From the NCBI GenBank assembly GCA_017476545.1, contig JAFUZP010000006.1, forward strand, positions 33,193-97,192: DNA of 64,000 nt, in the 5' to 3' direction. Of this stretch, positions 1 to 8,618 are shown in pieces. Both the position numbers and the translations under genes were made by a program. The DNA comes from Alloprevotella sp. GTDB taxonomy: Bacteria > Bacteroidota > Bacteroidia > Bacteroidales > Bacteroidaceae. Every line of letters begins with the position of its first letter. Within the stretch, counting starts at the first letter, position 1. Below the pieces are notes generated by a model. That model had not been told where the DNA came from, did no database searches, and worked only from the letters and a program-made list of their open reading frames with translations.

Positions 1-15
1 TTAATATCTTTACAC

Positions 16-23
16 TACTTTTG
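16..23 (+). promoter_or_regulatory. Bacteroidota -7 promoter element for the glycosyltransferase
   Basis: TACTTTTG matches the TAnnTTTG -7 consensus exactly and ends 21 bases before the chosen ATG. The window edge removes the -33 region, so only half of the promoter can be judged. Confidence 0.5.
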
Positions 24-44
24 CAAAGCCTATTTACCAAGAGA

Positions 45-941
45 ATGATTTCCTTCCTGATTCCTACATATAATTACGACTGCACCGAACTCGTTTCCGA
101 GCTCAGCAAACAGGCACGGGCCCTATCGGTAGCAGATTCCGGCTTCAGTTTTGAGATTATTGTCGCCGACGATGGAAGCCGCCAAGAGGAGCGGGAGGCT
201 TTGCGAGCCGGCCTGCAGAACGTTTCCGGCTGCCAGCTCGTAGAACTACCCACGAACGTCGGCAGGGCGCGGGGGCTCAATTTCCTGATAGGACAGGCGT
301 CCTTCCCGAATATCGTCATCATTGACAGCGATGCCCTTGTATGCACGCCTGACTTCGTCGGCTGCTACTGGGAGCATTGCGGACGGGCGGACGTTGTTTG
401 CGGCTCTCTGCGCAACCCGTCAGGGGGGGGGCAGCCGGGCTGCGAACTGCGTATGCGCTACGAACGCGCCATGGAACAGCGGCGGACGGCGGCATACAGG
501 AACGCACACCCGTATAGCTGCTTCACCACGTTCAATGTCATGTTCCGTAAATCCGTCCTTGAAACGGTACGCTTTGACGAACGTTGTACGGAGTACGGCT
601 ACGAGGACACGCTACTGGGTCTGATGCTGGAAAAAAATGGGTTTTCAGTGCTACACATTGACAACCCACTTGTACATAACGGAATAGACACTAACAAGTC
701 CTTCCTCGGCAAGACGGAGGCAGCCATGCGCACCCTGTCGCGCCTGGGCGAACCGATACAGAGCGAAGCGGGTGCATCACGGCTGTGCAAGCGGCTGGCC
801 CGCCTGCATTTGCTGGGCCTACTGCGGACGGCGTTCCTCCGCCTGCGCACCCCACTCCGCCGACAGCTGCTCGGCCCGCGCCCCAACCTGCTCCTATTTA
901 ATATATACAAGGCAGGCTACTACAGCACCCTCATCAAGTAG
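45..941 (+). CDS. Family 2 glycosyltransferase, possibly phase variable
   Basis: The product is a 298-residue GT-A fold glycosyltransferase that probably transfers a sugar from a nucleotide donor to a surface polysaccharide or lipid in the cytoplasm. The N-terminus ISFLIPTYNYD is the usual first strand of GT2 enzymes, followed by VADDGS and the DSD metal-binding triad in IIDSDALV. The ATG at 45 is chosen because GT2 homology starts there and the -7 element at 16-23 lies just upstream; a TTG at 21 would sit inside the promoter. A run of nine G bases (423-431) codes for Gly-Gly-Gly. The intact frame is ON; loss of one G would stop translation at 622-624 and gain of one G at 515-517. The acceptor and donor are unknown. 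The gene converges with dnaB, 20 bases away. Confidence 0.85.
   Translation: MISFLIPTYNYDCTELVSELSKQARALSVADSGFSFEIIVADDGSRQEEREALRAGLQNVSGCQLVELPTNVGRARGLNFLIGQASFPNIVIIDSDALVCTPDFVGCYWEHCGRADVVCGSLRNPSGGGQPGCELRMRYERAMEQRRTAAYRNAHPYSCFTTFNVMFRKSVLETVRFDERCTEYGYEDTLLGLMLEKNGFSVLHIDNPLVHNGIDTNKSFLGKTEAAMRTLSRLGEPIQSEAGASRLCKRLARLHLLGLLRTAFLRLRTPLRRQLLGPRPNLLLFNIYKAGYYSTLIK
423..431 (+). repeat. G9 homopolymer inside a glycosyltransferase gene
   Basis: Nine consecutive G bases fall in frame as three glycine codons. Poly-G tracts of this length in surface glycosyltransferases are classic slipped-strand contingency sites in other bacteria. Both single-base slips lead to early stops downstream, as read directly from the sequence. 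Confidence 0.8.
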
Positions 942-961
942 CAAGGCTTACTGCGCGAGCA

Positions 962-2554
962 TTAGAAAGGCGCAGCCTCCTCGCTCTGCGGGGCGAAGGC
1001 TCCACCCTCTTCCGCAGAAGGAAGAGGTGCCACATCGCCCTCCGCATTCTCCGGCCGCACTCTCTTCTTATTTGCTTTTGACGCTATCACCTGTTGCTCC
1101 CCGCCCGGTAACGGTGCGAGGCCATCATCCAGATTCTCAAAACGGGCGAACTCCCCCCTGAAGCGCAGGTTCACGATTCCAGTCTCACCGTTACGGTGTT
1201 TTCCGAGAATGATTTCCGCTTTTCCGCGCAGGTCATTCCCGTGACTGTCCTGGAGCAGATTATATTTCTCCGGGCGATGGATGAACACCACGATATCCGC
1301 GTCCTGCTCGATGGCGCCCGACTCGCGCAAGTCGCTCAGTTGCGGACGTTTAGCCACCGCGTCATTTTCGCCGTTCGGTGTCGTACGGCCCTCTACGCCA
1401 CGGTTCAGCTGACTGAGGGCGATGATGGGGATGTTCAGTTCCTTGGCAAGCCCTTTCAGCGATCGGCTGATAGTGCTCACTTCCTCCTGGCGCGAATTGT
1501 AGGACATCCCGCTGGCGTTCATCAGCTGCAAGTAGTCAATCATGAGTATCCTTATGCCATGCTCGCGCACGAGCCGCCTCGCCTTGGTACGGAGCTCGAA
1601 TACGGAAAGCGAAGGCGTGTCGTCCAGATAGAGCGGCGCACCTTGCAGCACGCGCTGCCGCACGTCCAGCTGTTCCAACTCGTAGGGTGCCAGCTGCCCG
1701 CTCTTCAGCTTATCGCTGGAAATTTCGCAGACATTCGCAAGCAAGCGGTTAACCAGCTGTACATTGGCCATCTCCAAGGAGAAAAGGGCCATCGGGATGC
1801 GCTGGTCCACGGCGATATTCTTGGCCATCGACATGGCGAATGCCGTCTTACCCATCGCAGGGCGGGCTGCCAGTATGACAAGGTCGCTGTTCTGCCAGCC
1901 TGCCGTTTTTTTATCAAGCTCGTGGAAGCCGGAAGGTATGCCGCTCATGCCGTCAGGCCGCGCCATAGCCTTACTGAGCATATCCATGGCCTCAACGAGG
2001 ACGGGGTCTATCGACGTGTAATCGCGCTTGACGTTATTCTGCGACAGCTCAAAGAGTTTTCCTTCCGCCTCCTGCATCAGTTCATCCACGTCCGTGGTCG
2101 CATCGAAAGCCTTTCCCTGTATGTCGGACGTATAAGTAATCAGCTCGCGCGCGAGTGCCTTTTGGGCGATAATCCGCGCGTGGTACTCGATGTGCGCGCT
2201 ACTGGCTACGGCACCGCTCAGCTGGGTGATGTAGAAGGGGCCGCCCACTTCCTCGAGCTGGCCATCGCGCTGGAGCTGTTCCGTCACGGTGAGGATGTCC
2301 ACGGGACGCTCCTCCATGTTCAGCTTGCGTATGGCGGTGTATATCAGCCGGTGGCGCTTCTCGTAGAAGGATTCCGGGCGCAGGATGTCGGAGATGCGGT
2401 AGTAGGCATCCTTCTCCACCATCAGCGCGCCGAGCACGGCCTGTTCCATGCGCGGTTCCTGGGGCTGCAGGTGCCCGTACTCGTCCTGTTGCGGAGCATT
2501 GGCGGCGGCCTTGGCACGCGAGGTGCGCGAGGTGTTCTTTCTTTCCGTTGGCAT
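962..2554 (-). CDS. dnaB: Replicative DNA helicase DnaB
   Basis: A 530-residue hexameric helicase that unwinds DNA ahead of the replication fork and recruits primase. Residues about 35-140 form the DnaB N-terminal domain (EQAVLGALM onward). The RecA-like C-terminal domain begins near residue 205 and carries Walker A RPAMGKTA at 231-238, SLEM and Walker B ILMIDYLQLM. The region SQLNRGVEGR and the arginine-finger-containing DLRESGAIEQDAD segment are also present. Length is normal apart from a slightly long, low-complexity N-terminal tail of about 30 residues and an acidic C-terminal tail. No intein interrupts the ATP-binding site. The gene stands alone, and its upstream region holds a -7 element and two DnaA-box-like sequences. 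Confidence 0.97.
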   Translation of the reverse strand: MPTERKNTSRTSRAKAAANAPQQDEYGHLQPQEPRMEQAVLGALMVEKDAYYRISDILRPESFYEKRHRLIYTAIRKLNMEERPVDILTVTEQLQRDGQLEEVGGPFYITQLSGAVASSAHIEYHARIIAQKALARELITYTSDIQGKAFDATTDVDELMQEAEGKLFELSQNNVKRDYTSIDPVLVEAMDMLSKAMARPDGMSGIPSGFHELDKKTAGWQNSDLVILAARPAMGKTAFAMSMAKNIAVDQRIPMALFSLEMANVQLVNRLLANVCEISSDKLKSGQLAPYELEQLDVRQRVLQGAPLYLDDTPSLSVFELRTKARRLVREHGIRILMIDYLQLMNASGMSYNSRQEEVSTISRSLKGLAKELNIPIIALSQLNRGVEGRTTPNGENDAVAKRPQLSDLRESGAIEQDADIVVFIHRPEKYNLLQDSHGNDLRGKAEIILGKHRNGETGIVNLRFRGEFARFENLDDGLAPLPGGEQQVIASKANKKRVRPENAEGDVAPLPSAEEGGAFAPQSEEAAPF

Positions 2555-2598
2555 AAATGTCTTTTCTTTAGGATATCATTCCTTTCACGTTCCGCCTG

Positions 2599-2606
2599 CA
2601 AAGTTA
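2599..2606 (-). promoter_or_regulatory. -7 promoter element of dnaB
   Basis: On the minus strand the sequence reads TAACTTTG, an exact TAnnTTTG match, 45 bases upstream of the dnaB ATG. No clear TTTG stands at the expected -33 distance. Confidence 0.55.
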
Positions 2607-2646
2607 CGACACGCACGCCAAACGCCCGGCGGGGAGCCTGCGGAAG

Positions 2647-2666
2647 TTTTCCACAACTTATCAACA
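2647..2666 (+). promoter_or_regulatory. Tandem DnaA-box-like pair upstream of dnaB
   Basis: TTTTCCACA (2647-2655) and TTATCAACA (2658-2666) each differ by one base from the DnaA box TTATCCACA and lie in the same orientation with an 11-bp step. They are about 40-60 bp upstream of the dnaB -7 element. They may be a DnaA-responsive control site; nothing else nearby (no AT-rich unwinding element or further boxes) supports an origin. Confidence 0.5.
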
Positions 2667-2707
2667 ACCGCAGAGCTGCCCACTACACCTCCGCCGCCCT
2701 ACCAAAC

Positions 2708-3349
2708 TCATGTTGTTATGGTTTTAGTGTCACTTATCTCTCCTTCAAACCTGCGCCCGTCGTACGTTCCACTGAAGGTTCCGCTCTCGGAACACGCATC
2801 GAACTGCGCGTTGGCAAAGAAGTCCTGAACGTCCCAGTCCGCACCGCTGAAAGAGGCAAGCGGAATGGGACCCGGCGTATCGATAATACCGGGGCCGCAA
2901 AGCCACTGGCCACCAAATAGCTCTCCGCTCATGATCGAGCAGTCGGTCCTTGAGTCCGCATAGTCGCGCAGGTCTGCCACTGAGGCGGCATACTTGCTGA
3001 GGAAATCACCGCCGAGATCAGAGCACCCGAAACTCCACCCCTCCTTTTCACCTGATACAAACTCATTGCAGCTGTGAGCCGTGCCATCATAGAGTACATT
3101 CGCGGTTCCTCCCGTGGGATGGGTACAATCCCATAACAACACATAAAATTCAATCCCCACAGGGTGGAGACTAACCTGCACGGGCGGTTCGGACACGCCG
3201 CTCGCCGCCAGTAGTCCGCAGTCCAGCTTGAATACCTTCATCGCAGGCTTCACGTACTTCTTCGCTCCCTGCGGCGCGGCGTCCGCACCCGTCTCCGCCG
3301 CCCGCACATCGCCGGGCAGCGCAGCGTTCAGTTCTTTTCTTTTTTCCAT
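2708..3349 (-). CDS. Uncharacterised protein with a KYxKPxM...LLxxS N-terminal motif
   Basis: A 213-residue protein without recognised function. It lacks a classical signal peptide. Residues about 31-50 read YVKPAMKVFKLDCGLLAASG, the same pattern (Y-x-KP-x-M, spacer, LL-x-x-S) as the peptide starting at 63908. The C-terminal two thirds are rich in Gly, Ser, Asp and Cys (CGLL, WDCTHP, HSCNEF, FGCSD, TDCS, WLCGP, DACSES), suggesting disulfides in the envelope. The pattern resembles small, poorly characterised Prevotella/Bacteroides proteins; whether the segment is a leader or export signal is unknown. It is a single gene read toward dnaB, with no obvious partner. Confidence 0.6.
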   Translation of the reverse strand: MEKRKELNAALPGDVRAAETGADAAPQGAKKYVKPAMKVFKLDCGLLAASGVSEPPVQVSLHPVGIEFYVLLWDCTHPTGGTANVLYDGTAHSCNEFVSGEKEGWSFGCSDLGGDFLSKYAASVADLRDYADSRTDCSIMSGELFGGQWLCGPGIIDTPGPIPLASFSGADWDVQDFFANAQFDACSESGTFSGTYDGRRFEGEISDTKTITT

Positions 3350-3762
3350 TTCTTAATACTTCAATTTATTTATAATAGCATTTGTTTATTACGCTCACAC
3401 CATCCCCAAGCCTCCCCCTCTCGGGGGGACGGGAGGGGGGGCTGGAGGGGCTTCGGGGCATGGGCTGGTACATACACGCCAAGCGGCGCACCACACCCCT
3501 CCGAAGGGGGCGCGATGCGCCGCTCAATGCGTACTCGTATTTCTGTAACTACTTGATAACCAAAGTGCGAGGGGGGGTAATTCGGGCACTTCCCGCCCCG
3601 TAAGCACGGCCGAAGCCGGCCTCCGCAGCGGCGGAGGCGGCTATACCGTTATGATATATATACGCGTAAGGCATAATCAAGTTATCGTTTCCGGCGGCAA
3701 AGGTAGGCAAACATTTCCGATAGGCCAAGGGCGGGCGGGGAAATAACAGAGCCGGGCACAAC
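3350..3762. other. Gene-poor interval with GC-rich hairpins
   Basis: I see no convincing gene here. The interval holds runs of C and G with a short hairpin around 3413-3438, a hairpin GCCTCCGC/GCGGAGGC at 3619-3638, and an alternating ATATATATACGCG tract near 3653-3666. On the minus strand TACCTTTG (plus coordinates 3698-3705) matches the -7 consensus and could drive the 213-residue protein gene through a leader of about 340 nt. Confidence 0.45.
3698..3705 (-). promoter_or_regulatory. Candidate -7 element with long leader
   Basis: TACCTTTG on the minus strand is an exact consensus match. It is far from the start of the next leftward gene (3349), so use of this promoter would imply a long structured 5' leader. 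Confidence 0.3.
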
Positions 3763-3842
3763 TAACCCCAGGGATAGCCCGACGCAACCCTGCGGTCACG
3801 TCTCCGTAACCATAGGGGTAGGCCGACGTAACCCTATAGATA
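3763..3842. repeat. 22-bp-phased palindromic array A (family I, 4 units)
   Basis: Four 14-bp cores start at 3763, 3785, 3807 and 3829, exactly 22 bp apart: TAACCCCAGGGATA, CAACCCTGCGGTCA, TAACCATAGGGGTA, TAACCCTATAGATA. The 8-nt spacers are gcccgacg, cgtctccg and ggccgacg. The array lies downstream of the outer-membrane barrel gene, beyond its terminator. Confidence 0.85.
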
Positions 3843-3866
3843 GTTTCCCCTGACAGGACGACAGGT

Positions 3867-3907
3867 GACAAAAAAGGCACGGACTGCCCTCGCGGGTGGT
3901 CCGTGCC
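3867..3907 (-). terminator. Rho-independent terminator of the barrel protein gene
   Basis: Stem GGCACGGAC (3876-3884) pairs perfectly with GTCCGTGCC (3899-3907). Reading the minus strand, the hairpin is followed by a run of six T (plus 3870-3875). It lies about 40 bp past the stop codon. Confidence 0.8.
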
Positions 3908-3948
3908 TGCTGAAATCATGTCAAACTAAATCAGCCGGGATATGGCGG

Positions 3949-6792
3949 CTACATCAGAATTACCTGCCCGCCTTCGCGGATTACGCGGGGTCCGGGGGCG
4001 GACTGCTGCACGGCACTTCTGCCGCCGATGGAGAAGCGATAGACGAGGTGCAGCATAGCGTAGGAGAGGAAGACGTGTGTGCGGTTGTAGTGGCGTGCGG
4101 TGCCGGAAAGGGTGCTGTTTTCTGCCGTACGTTGGTGCAGGAGGTCCTGCACTTCAAGCTGCACGGTGAGTCGCTTGTCCTTGAGGAACGACTGCGAGGC
4201 CGAGATGTTCCAGAGCCACTGCGCGTGGTTCATCAGCGCGTCGGCGTAGTTCCAGTTCACGTAGTAGTGCAGGCTTGTGCTGAGTTTCATGCCGAAGGGA
4301 AGGTCCACTTGCGGCGCCAGCCTTGCCTCGAAGTGTTGCCCCGTCTGGTTATACTGCGGCGTCTGCTGGTAGCGCGTGGCCAGAAAACCGTAGCTGGCGT
4401 TGAAGGAGACGGTCCAAATCTTGTCGCGCCATGAGAGGAACGCGCCCGGCCGCACGGCATAATTGTGCAGCAGGCTCAGTCCGAGGCCGCCTGCCGCTTC
4501 GCCGACGAAGCTCTTTTCGCGGCTTACGTCGAAGCTGGTGGAGAGGCGCAGTTTCCAATGCTGTGCGGAGTCAAGCCGCAGTTCTGTGTTGAGGTAGCCC
4601 CAGGCGTTCCACGTGCCGTTCACGTTTGTCTCCGACAGCGTGCGCACACCTGTCACGGCATCCACGCGCTGTGTCGGCACGACCTTGTTCAACGTCTGCT
4701 GCGCGCCGGCGAAGGCACTAAAGTTCGTACCGTGCTTCTTGTCGAAGTAGTTGCCGCGCAGGAACACGCGGTTCCACCACGCTGTGTGCAGGTCGGGATT
4801 GTTCTCCTCGTGGCGGAGCGTGTTGCTGTTGTCGGTGAAGGGTAGCTTGTCCTCAAGTCCGGCGTAGCTGGGGCCGCCTTCGTAGGAGAACGTCAGCTTG
4901 CCGCTTTCCACGAACTTCCAGTTCACCACGGCGCGTGGCCACACGGAGACGTAGTGGCGCGAGGGCGTGAGGTGTTGGCCTGCGCGGTCGTAGTAGAGGT
5001 GTTCCGAGACATACGACGTCTGCACGCTGGCATCGAAATCCACTTTGTCCCAACGTCCCCTCAGCGTGGGAACGATGCCGTTCACCAGGGAATAGCGGCT
5101 GCGCCCGAAGGCGTTCTCGAAGTTGCGTGCCGCGAGGAGCGAGTCGCCCTGCGTGGGCAGCGTGCCGAGCGGGAGCGAGAGGCTGCGGTAGGCTTCGTAG
5201 ATGTCCAGGTCGTAGAGGTGGCGCGCCGTAGTGGTGTGCCAGTAGCCATAGCGGTAGCCCATGCGCCCTTCAAAGTGCTTGCTGAGACGGAAATTGTAGT
5301 TTGCGTCAATCGTCAAGTTCTGATTGTGCGTGGGCACGAGCTCGTACTGTCTGTCCACGTTGAGCGGCTCTGGCACGCCGGGCTGGAAGTAGCGTTGCTG
5401 CGCGAATTCGTGTCTGCGTTCACGGCTTTCTCCGAAGTCAAAGTTGGCGCTCAGCTCCAGCGACTGCCCTTCGCGGCGCAGGCGGCGTATGTAGCTGAGG
5501 TTCGCGCTTCCCGACGTGTCGCGGTATAGGCCGTGTCCGAGGTTCAGCTGCTCATAGACCGCGCCTGCGGGCGAGGAGGCCGAAGCCGTGTCGTGCTTTA
5601 TGGCGGGGTAGCGCGAGGTGCTGAAGCCCGCACTTAAGGTGAGGCGCCGCAACGTGTCCACGTTCCAGACGAGGTGTGCCCGTCCCTGTCCGTCGAACAG
5701 GCGCGTCCACGAGTGGGTGAGGCTTTCCGAGCGCAACGCTCCGCCGCCGGGCAGGAACTCCTCGTTGTGTTGAACCACGAGGCGCGATCGGTTGTTGTGG
5801 CGCAGGTTGCCGCTGGCCGTCACTTCCACGCGTCCGCCTTCCGTGTTCTTGCGCCCGTTCTCCCAGGAGTAGTTGGCTCCGAGCGACCGGTATGTGTAGA
5901 GGCCGTCTCCGCGCGTCCAGTTGCTCCAGTTGCCGTTCTCGTCGGCCTGCTGGTTCTCGCTGATGTTGTTCACCTGCGCATAGAGCGAGAGGCGGCGGCG
6001 TTCCGTGAAGTTCGTGCCGAAGCCTTTCAGTATGTAGCGTTCGTGCGTACCGCCGCCAGCGTCGAGGTTCGCGCTCCAGTTGCCCATGTACTCCTTCTTG
6101 ATGCGCAGGTCCATGACGGTCTGCTTGTCGGCATCCGTCGTGCGCGTGAACTCCTTCGTCTCGTCCGTCTTTTCATAGAGGCGCACGTCCTTCACGGCTT
6201 CCGCCGTCACGTTGGCCATGGCTTCCTGCGCGTTCTGGAAGAAAGGTTTGCCGTTCACGAGGATGTTGCTGACGCTGCGACCTTGGAACGTCAGGTTACC
6301 GTCGGCGTCCATCTCCAGTCCCGGCAGTTGCTTCATCAGCGCGCCGAGCGTGGCACCGGGCGGCAGGCGGAAAGCGTCCGTGTGGTAGCTGAAAGTGTCG
6401 GCTTCGATGGTGAGCTGCTGCGAGAGCGCCGTCACCTGTGCCTCGCCCAGTTCGCGGTCGAGGCTTTCGAGGACGATGGTGCCAAAGTCCTTGCGCGGCG
6501 ACTGCGCCGTGAGCTTCACGCTTTCCCGCACGGGACGGTAGCCGATGAGCGAGGCTTCGAGGCGGTAGCTGCCTGCGCGCGGGGCGGCGAGGCTGAAGCT
6601 GCCGTCCACCTGCGTCTCTGCTGTTGCCACGGCGCGCGTGGAGTCTGCGCCGAAGAGTCCGACGCGCACCAACGCCACCGCCACGCTGTCGGCATCGACA
6701 ATGCGGCCTTGTACGCCGAAGTGCTGTGCCGGGGCGGCGAGCGGCGCGACACAGAGGAGAAAGGAGAAGAAAGTCTTCGTAATGCTGTTCAT
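3949..6792 (-). CDS. Outer-membrane beta-barrel protein, TonB-dependent-receptor-like
   Basis: A 947-residue envelope protein. A signal peptide (MNSITKTFFSFLLCVAPLAAPAQ) is followed by a carboxypeptidase-regulatory-like beta-sandwich (about 25-110, VQGRIVDADSVAVALV) and a TonB-receptor plug-like domain (about 125-230, including LPGLEMDADGNLTFQGR and ILVNGKPFF). A long outer-membrane barrel fills the remainder and ends with an aromatic-rich strand. This layout matches the Bacteroidota outer-membrane beta-barrel family (PF14905 type), not classical SusC. It lies 99 bp downstream of the M56-TonB gene on the same strand with a hairpin between, so the three genes (blaI-like, M56, barrel) may form one regulated unit. 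The substrate is unknown. Confidence 0.85.
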   Translation of the reverse strand: MNSITKTFFSFLLCVAPLAAPAQHFGVQGRIVDADSVAVALVRVGLFGADSTRAVATAETQVDGSFSLAAPRAGSYRLEASLIGYRPVRESVKLTAQSPRKDFGTIVLESLDRELGEAQVTALSQQLTIEADTFSYHTDAFRLPPGATLGALMKQLPGLEMDADGNLTFQGRSVSNILVNGKPFFQNAQEAMANVTAEAVKDVRLYEKTDETKEFTRTTDADKQTVMDLRIKKEYMGNWSANLDAGGGTHERYILKGFGTNFTERRRLSLYAQVNNISENQQADENGNWSNWTRGDGLYTYRSLGANYSWENGRKNTEGGRVEVTASGNLRHNNRSRLVVQHNEEFLPGGGALRSESLTHSWTRLFDGQGRAHLVWNVDTLRRLTLSAGFSTSRYPAIKHDTASASSPAGAVYEQLNLGHGLYRDTSGSANLSYIRRLRREGQSLELSANFDFGESRERRHEFAQQRYFQPGVPEPLNVDRQYELVPTHNQNLTIDANYNFRLSKHFEGRMGYRYGYWHTTTARHLYDLDIYEAYRSLSLPLGTLPTQGDSLLAARNFENAFGRSRYSLVNGIVPTLRGRWDKVDFDASVQTSYVSEHLYYDRAGQHLTPSRHYVSVWPRAVVNWKFVESGKLTFSYEGGPSYAGLEDKLPFTDNSNTLRHEENNPDLHTAWWNRVFLRGNYFDKKHGTNFSAFAGAQQTLNKVVPTQRVDAVTGVRTLSETNVNGTWNAWGYLNTELRLDSAQHWKLRLSTSFDVSREKSFVGEAAGGLGLSLLHNYAVRPGAFLSWRDKIWTVSFNASYGFLATRYQQTPQYNQTGQHFEARLAPQVDLPFGMKLSTSLHYYVNWNYADALMNHAQWLWNISASQSFLKDKRLTVQLEVQDLLHQRTAENSTLSGTARHYNRTHVFLSYAMLHLVYRFSIGGRSAVQQSAPGPRVIREGGQVILM

Positions 6793-6855
6793 CAGTATTG
6801 TCAGGCTTTTAGTTTTTGTGAGGAAAGGACTGGACGCAAGAAACTTTGCCGTATC

Positions 6856-6885
6856 GGAAGCCCCCTTGGGAAGGTGGGGGCTTCC
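6856..6885 (-). other. Hairpin between the M56 gene and the barrel gene
   Basis: GGAAGCCCCC (6856-6865) pairs with GGGGGCTTCC (6876-6885) around a 10-nt loop. No T run follows on the minus strand, so it may be an RNA-processing or attenuation element instead of a full terminator. Confidence 0.5.
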
Positions 6886-6891
6886 ATGCGT

Positions 6892-8601
6892 TTACTGCAA
6901 ATTGAACGTGACGGGAATCTCCATTGTCATGACAACGGGCTTTCCGTTTTCGGTGCCGGGTATCATGCGCGGAATCTTCTTCACGGCTTCTATGGCGGCA
7001 TCGCGCAAGCATTTTTCCTCCGACCCCCATGCGCCTAAGACTTCAACGCTCCCGTCGGGGTTTACGCCTACGTTTACATGGACTTTTCCCGTAAGTCCTT
7101 TGTCTATGGCTTCCTGCGGATAGCGCGTGTTGCGGGCAAGAAAGGATGTCAGCTCAACTTGTCCGCCAGGGTATTTGGGTGCAACGCGACTGGAGGAATG
7201 TTGGAGAGAGAGCGTCGTGCACGTATCCACAATAATCTCTCTTTTCTGGACGCGCTGCTCGAACTCCTTTGTCACTATGCAAATAGCACCATTTGTGGCA
7301 CGCGATCCCCATACGGACGTTGCCGATTCGCCCTTCAGGACGGTGATTGACGCAATGTCCTCATCCCGTAGCTGGCTCATGCTTTGAATGTCCACAACGC
7401 TGCCGTCCACTACGAAGAGCGGCTGCTTTGACGGGTCTTTCGTGCTGGAACGGTCTGACAGTTGTTGCGACAAGCTCTTTTCTCCGGGTTTCAGACTGTC
7501 GGCAAGGGCTATGGCGAGCTGCATCGTCGTGCCCAGCGTGGAGGCGTCCTCTACCGTGGCGAGTTCCTCTGCGGCGGCTGCGCCTTGGGCTGCTGACGCT
7601 TGCTGCGACCATGGCGTTACGTTTAGCGCGTTTTCTATAGTTGGAAGTACGGCGGCTTCCATTCGGGCGTTGATGGGCTGGTTGAGTACCAGGAGTGCCA
7701 GCGCGGCAGGCGCAAGGAGCAGGTACTTGGAGCGCCACGCGCCGTGCGTTCTTTGTTTGTTAATCATAAGGATGCGTTTTTTGAGAGGTAAGACATTGAA
7801 CCACTGCACCAGCCTCCCGAAGCGCGAGCCGGCCTTGGCTTCGCGGGCTTGTCGTGGTGCGAAACTATTGGCCACCGTGGCGGCCGCCTTGCAGGGCGCA
7901 AGGCCGAGCAGGGCATACTGGTAGCCTCGGGCGCCAGCTCGCGACGCATCGCCGTCGGCTATGTATTCGTGTAGGTCGCGCAGTTCGGCCAGCGTGAGCC
8001 AGCTGGCGGGATTGAACCAGCAGACGGCGCACAGCACGTGAAGCAGGCACGTGTCTGCCGAGTGCCATTGGCGGATGTGCACCGCCTCGTGACGCAGGAC
8101 GTGTGGCAGGTAGTCCGTGCCGAGTAGCCCGCGCGGTATGCACAGCCAGCCGAAGAAGCTGAAGGGCGACTCGCCGTCGGGCAGCAGTCTGCACTTCACG
8201 TCGCCCTCGCCGCCTCGCGGACTGTTCTTAATCACCTTTGCAACTCCCGCCACCTGCATGGCGAAGCGCAGCAGCAGGACGGCGGCTACGCAAACGTATA
8301 TGACAATCAGCGCAAGGGTAATCCGTCCGTTTTGCGACGTTCCCGCATCGACCACAGCGTCCCTGACGGGAAGCCACACCTGATGCCACACCTGTTGCTG
8401 CACGGCGTCCACCTTGGCAACCTGCGAGGAGGACAACGGCAGACGGATGAAGTTCAGGAATGGAAACACCAGGGCGAAGCCCACGATGCCGAGCAACAAC
8501 CCGCGACGAAGCGTGAAGAACGTGTCGCGACCACGGCAAAGGCGGTAGAGCGCGTAAAAGACCGCCCAAACCATATTAACCGTAAGGATATAAACTATCA
8601 T
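6892..8601 (-). CDS. M56 (BlaR1-type) peptidase fused to plug-like and TonB C-terminal domains
   Basis: A 569-residue membrane protein. The first about 310 residues hold transmembrane helices and the M56 peptidase with HEAVH at 171-175 and a downstream ELRDLHEYIAD segment, the usual zinc-site architecture. A hydrophobic segment near 285-305 follows (LLLAPAALALLVL). Next comes a short TonB-receptor-plug-like motif (VVDGSVVDI...IASITVLKGESA...GSRATNGAI), then a TonB C-terminal domain (YPQEAIDKGLTGKVHVNVGV onward) ending in IPVTFNL. It probably senses an envelope signal and cleaves the adjacent BlaI-like repressor. The TonB end suggests contact with outer-membrane proteins such as the neighbouring barrel. 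It follows the blaI-like gene by 17 bp. Confidence 0.88.
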   Translation of the reverse strand: MIVYILTVNMVWAVFYALYRLCRGRDTFFTLRRGLLLGIVGFALVFPFLNFIRLPLSSSQVAKVDAVQQQVWHQVWLPVRDAVVDAGTSQNGRITLALIVIYVCVAAVLLLRFAMQVAGVAKVIKNSPRGGEGDVKCRLLPDGESPFSFFGWLCIPRGLLGTDYLPHVLRHEAVHIRQWHSADTCLLHVLCAVCWFNPASWLTLAELRDLHEYIADGDASRAGARGYQYALLGLAPCKAAATVANSFAPRQAREAKAGSRFGRLVQWFNVLPLKKRILMINKQRTHGAWRSKYLLLAPAALALLVLNQPINARMEAAVLPTIENALNVTPWSQQASAAQGAAAAEELATVEDASTLGTTMQLAIALADSLKPGEKSLSQQLSDRSSTKDPSKQPLFVVDGSVVDIQSMSQLRDEDIASITVLKGESATSVWGSRATNGAICIVTKEFEQRVQKREIIVDTCTTLSLQHSSSRVAPKYPGGQVELTSFLARNTRYPQEAIDKGLTGKVHVNVGVNPDGSVEVLGAWGSEEKCLRDAAIEAVKKIPRMIPGTENGKPVVMTMEIPVTFNLQ

Positions 8602-8618
8602 GAGTGCGTCCTCCCCAG

